Of a DNA stretch of 64,000 bases, positions 62,632 to 64,000 are shown in pieces. Location: contig NC_052017.1 of the NCBI RefSeq assembly GCF_015832195.1, positions 78,183,801 through 78,247,800 on the forward strand, read 5' to 3'. Each line of letters starts with the position of its first letter. Positions within the stretch are counted from its first letter, which is position 1. The notes under the pieces were generated by a model. That model saw nothing but the letters and a program-made list of their open reading frames with translations, ran no database searches and was not told the DNA's origin. The DNA is from Motacilla alba alba (lineage: Eukaryota; Chordata; Aves; Passeriformes; Motacillidae). The translations under genes were made by a program, and so were the position numbers.

Positions 62632-64000
62632 CTGGAAAAAAGAACAAGGGAAGCACTTTAAAGCTGAAGCAAGTGAGAAACAAGGCAAATGGACAAATGT
62701 AACAATGGATATGGATATGAATTTATGGACAAATCAATGAGACTTTTTTTGAGGTAACCTGGCCTTTAATGACACCGCAGCTATCCGTGCTCATGCTGCA
62801 CATGGCCATCCATGCATAAGCACCACTGATGTGTTAAGAACAGTCAAGCTTCATTAAGTTGTTCCTGCCTCAACTATAATTCCTACTTCCCACTGCTGAT
62901 ACTTATTTGATAGTAAATTATACTTTCCATATGTCATGTAACTTTATGGAAGGATATGCTTGTTTTATCTTTTAATGTTTATTGCTTTGAGCAAAGATAA
63001 AGGGTAACAATGATTGCCTCAATGAGATAAGCAAATCATTTTTCAAACACCAAATTTAATTACAAATGCTCCAATTACTTCTGTTATTTATATATTTCCC
63101 CTACCCTTGGGATAGAGGGAAGAAGAAACCAGAAGACAGTTAAATGTTTGTCTTTTGCTTAAATTTTCTCTGAGTTTTGGCTTTATTTTCTTTGTTTCTT
63201 AAAAAGGCACATAGCAATGTTTAAAAGCCCCTTGATGAAATCTCAGGATCAGCAGCAGTTCTCAGCATGACACACTTGAAGTTCTGCAATGAAACAAAGG
63301 ATACACTTTTCTCAAGCCATAGTTAAATGTGCAGGAGGTCAAAAACACTTTCCCACCAAGGTTCCTGTCACTTGACCAGGACTATATGCTTATGATGAAC
63401 ACCCACTGGTTAGCTATTGTGAGACTAGATTTCTTTTCTTCCCCATGCAGCACAATGTTGTTTCCCCCTGCAATTCTCTTTTCCTAAAAATACACTTTTC
63501 TGGGGGGGATGAAGTGGGGGCCTGGAAACATTCTTGTAACACCACTCTTATAAATATTGTCTACCACTCGTGTATTAGCAAGGCTATCCTAGGTTGTTAA
63601 ATATGGGTTCCCCACCCCCCCCCCCCCCCCCCCCCGTATGCACTTTTGCAGAGATGGTTTACATAAGGATGACATAAATAATGTTTTGTTGAATGTTTCT
63701 ACTGCTGGGAATTAAATGCAGTGCTTGTGCTCCTTCTCAAAGCTTGACACAGATGTTCAGGTCACCTCTTCTGGCAGCTTTTCCCTAAGAGGTGTATTGC
63801 CAGTCTGACTGGAGATAGTTTGAATTTTGTGGAATAATATGGTCACATTGATGTAGCAACACACTTAATCATAAACATCCAAATGCTTGGATTCACATAC
63901 AAATATGTGAGGCTGCTCCATTTCCACAGAACACTAAGTGTAAATGATGGTTTTGAATGGAGATGGGGAAAGAGGCATAAAATGTGGATATAAAAAGATA
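62632..64000 (-). other. TRIO intron, continues past the window edge
   Basis: Intron upstream of the first visible exon. No exon of the upstream SH3-1 region was found. It contains a 21-base C run at 63615-63635. Confidence 0.75.
63615..63635. repeat. Poly-C/G tract of 21 bases
   Basis: C21 on the plus strand reads as G21 on the TRIO sense strand, inside an intron. It is likely variable in length and prone to sequencing error. Confidence 0.95.

Noticed and set aside
1..64000. CRISPR arrays, operons, tRNA or rRNA genes
   Set aside because: None is seen. The sequence is vertebrate nuclear DNA, and no tRNA B-box or rRNA-like stretch was found by eye.

Overview
This window is vertebrate nuclear DNA, almost certainly from a bird and plausibly a songbird or close relative. 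It carries several 5'-truncated CR1 LINEs of the bird type. It also has two LTRs whose TGTGCTGGTTTTGG...ACCATGACA layout I recall as common in songbird genomes. The genes have GT-AG introns, and nothing bacterial or viral-autonomous is present.

The only protein-coding gene I can support is the 3' half of TRIO, on the minus strand from 62631 down to the stop codon at 29729. TRIO is a triple-functional Rho guanine-nucleotide exchange factor and kinase. I placed 23 coding exons by matching splice sites to the known TRIO protein. All 22 internal junctions keep the reading frame, giving 1,353 residues from inside the linker after the first GEF unit to the natural C-terminus. In order these encode: a basic/serine-rich linker (62.6-53.2 kb), the second DH domain (52.5-47.1 kb), the second PH domain (46.1-44.9 kb), a long Gly/Ser/Pro-rich linker exon (44.0-43.3 kb), the second SH3 domain (39.1-38.8 kb), a Lys-rich linker with a 28-nt microexon (38.0-37.5 kb), an Ig domain (36.7-34.9 kb), and a CAMK-like kinase domain (33.3-29.7 kb). 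The gene starts beyond the right edge, so its spectrin repeats, first DH-PH unit and first SH3 are outside. A probable 3' UTR runs from 29728 to about 27745.

From 1 to about 27.7 kb the DNA is downstream of TRIO and I see no recognisable coding exon. It holds four CR1 fragments between 2.7 and 9.9 kb, a CpG island at 6.70-7.33 kb, low-complexity tracts, and a solo LTR at 23260-23895 with a clean 6-bp target duplication. The CpG island is the best candidate for the promoter of the next gene. By human gene order that would be OTULINL/OTULIN, transcribed leftward, but no coding match supports this.

Inside TRIO introns are two related solo LTRs (57990-58570 and 59554-60121, antisense to TRIO), two short CR1 pieces and several simple repeats, including a 21-base C run. 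I found no evidence of a new biological system. The items most worth checking are the 33-bp tandem repeat just past the TRIO stop codon, the CpG island, the tandem splice acceptor of the 50.4-kb exon, the frame-shifting microexon, and possible intron-retention and alternative-polyadenylation isoforms.
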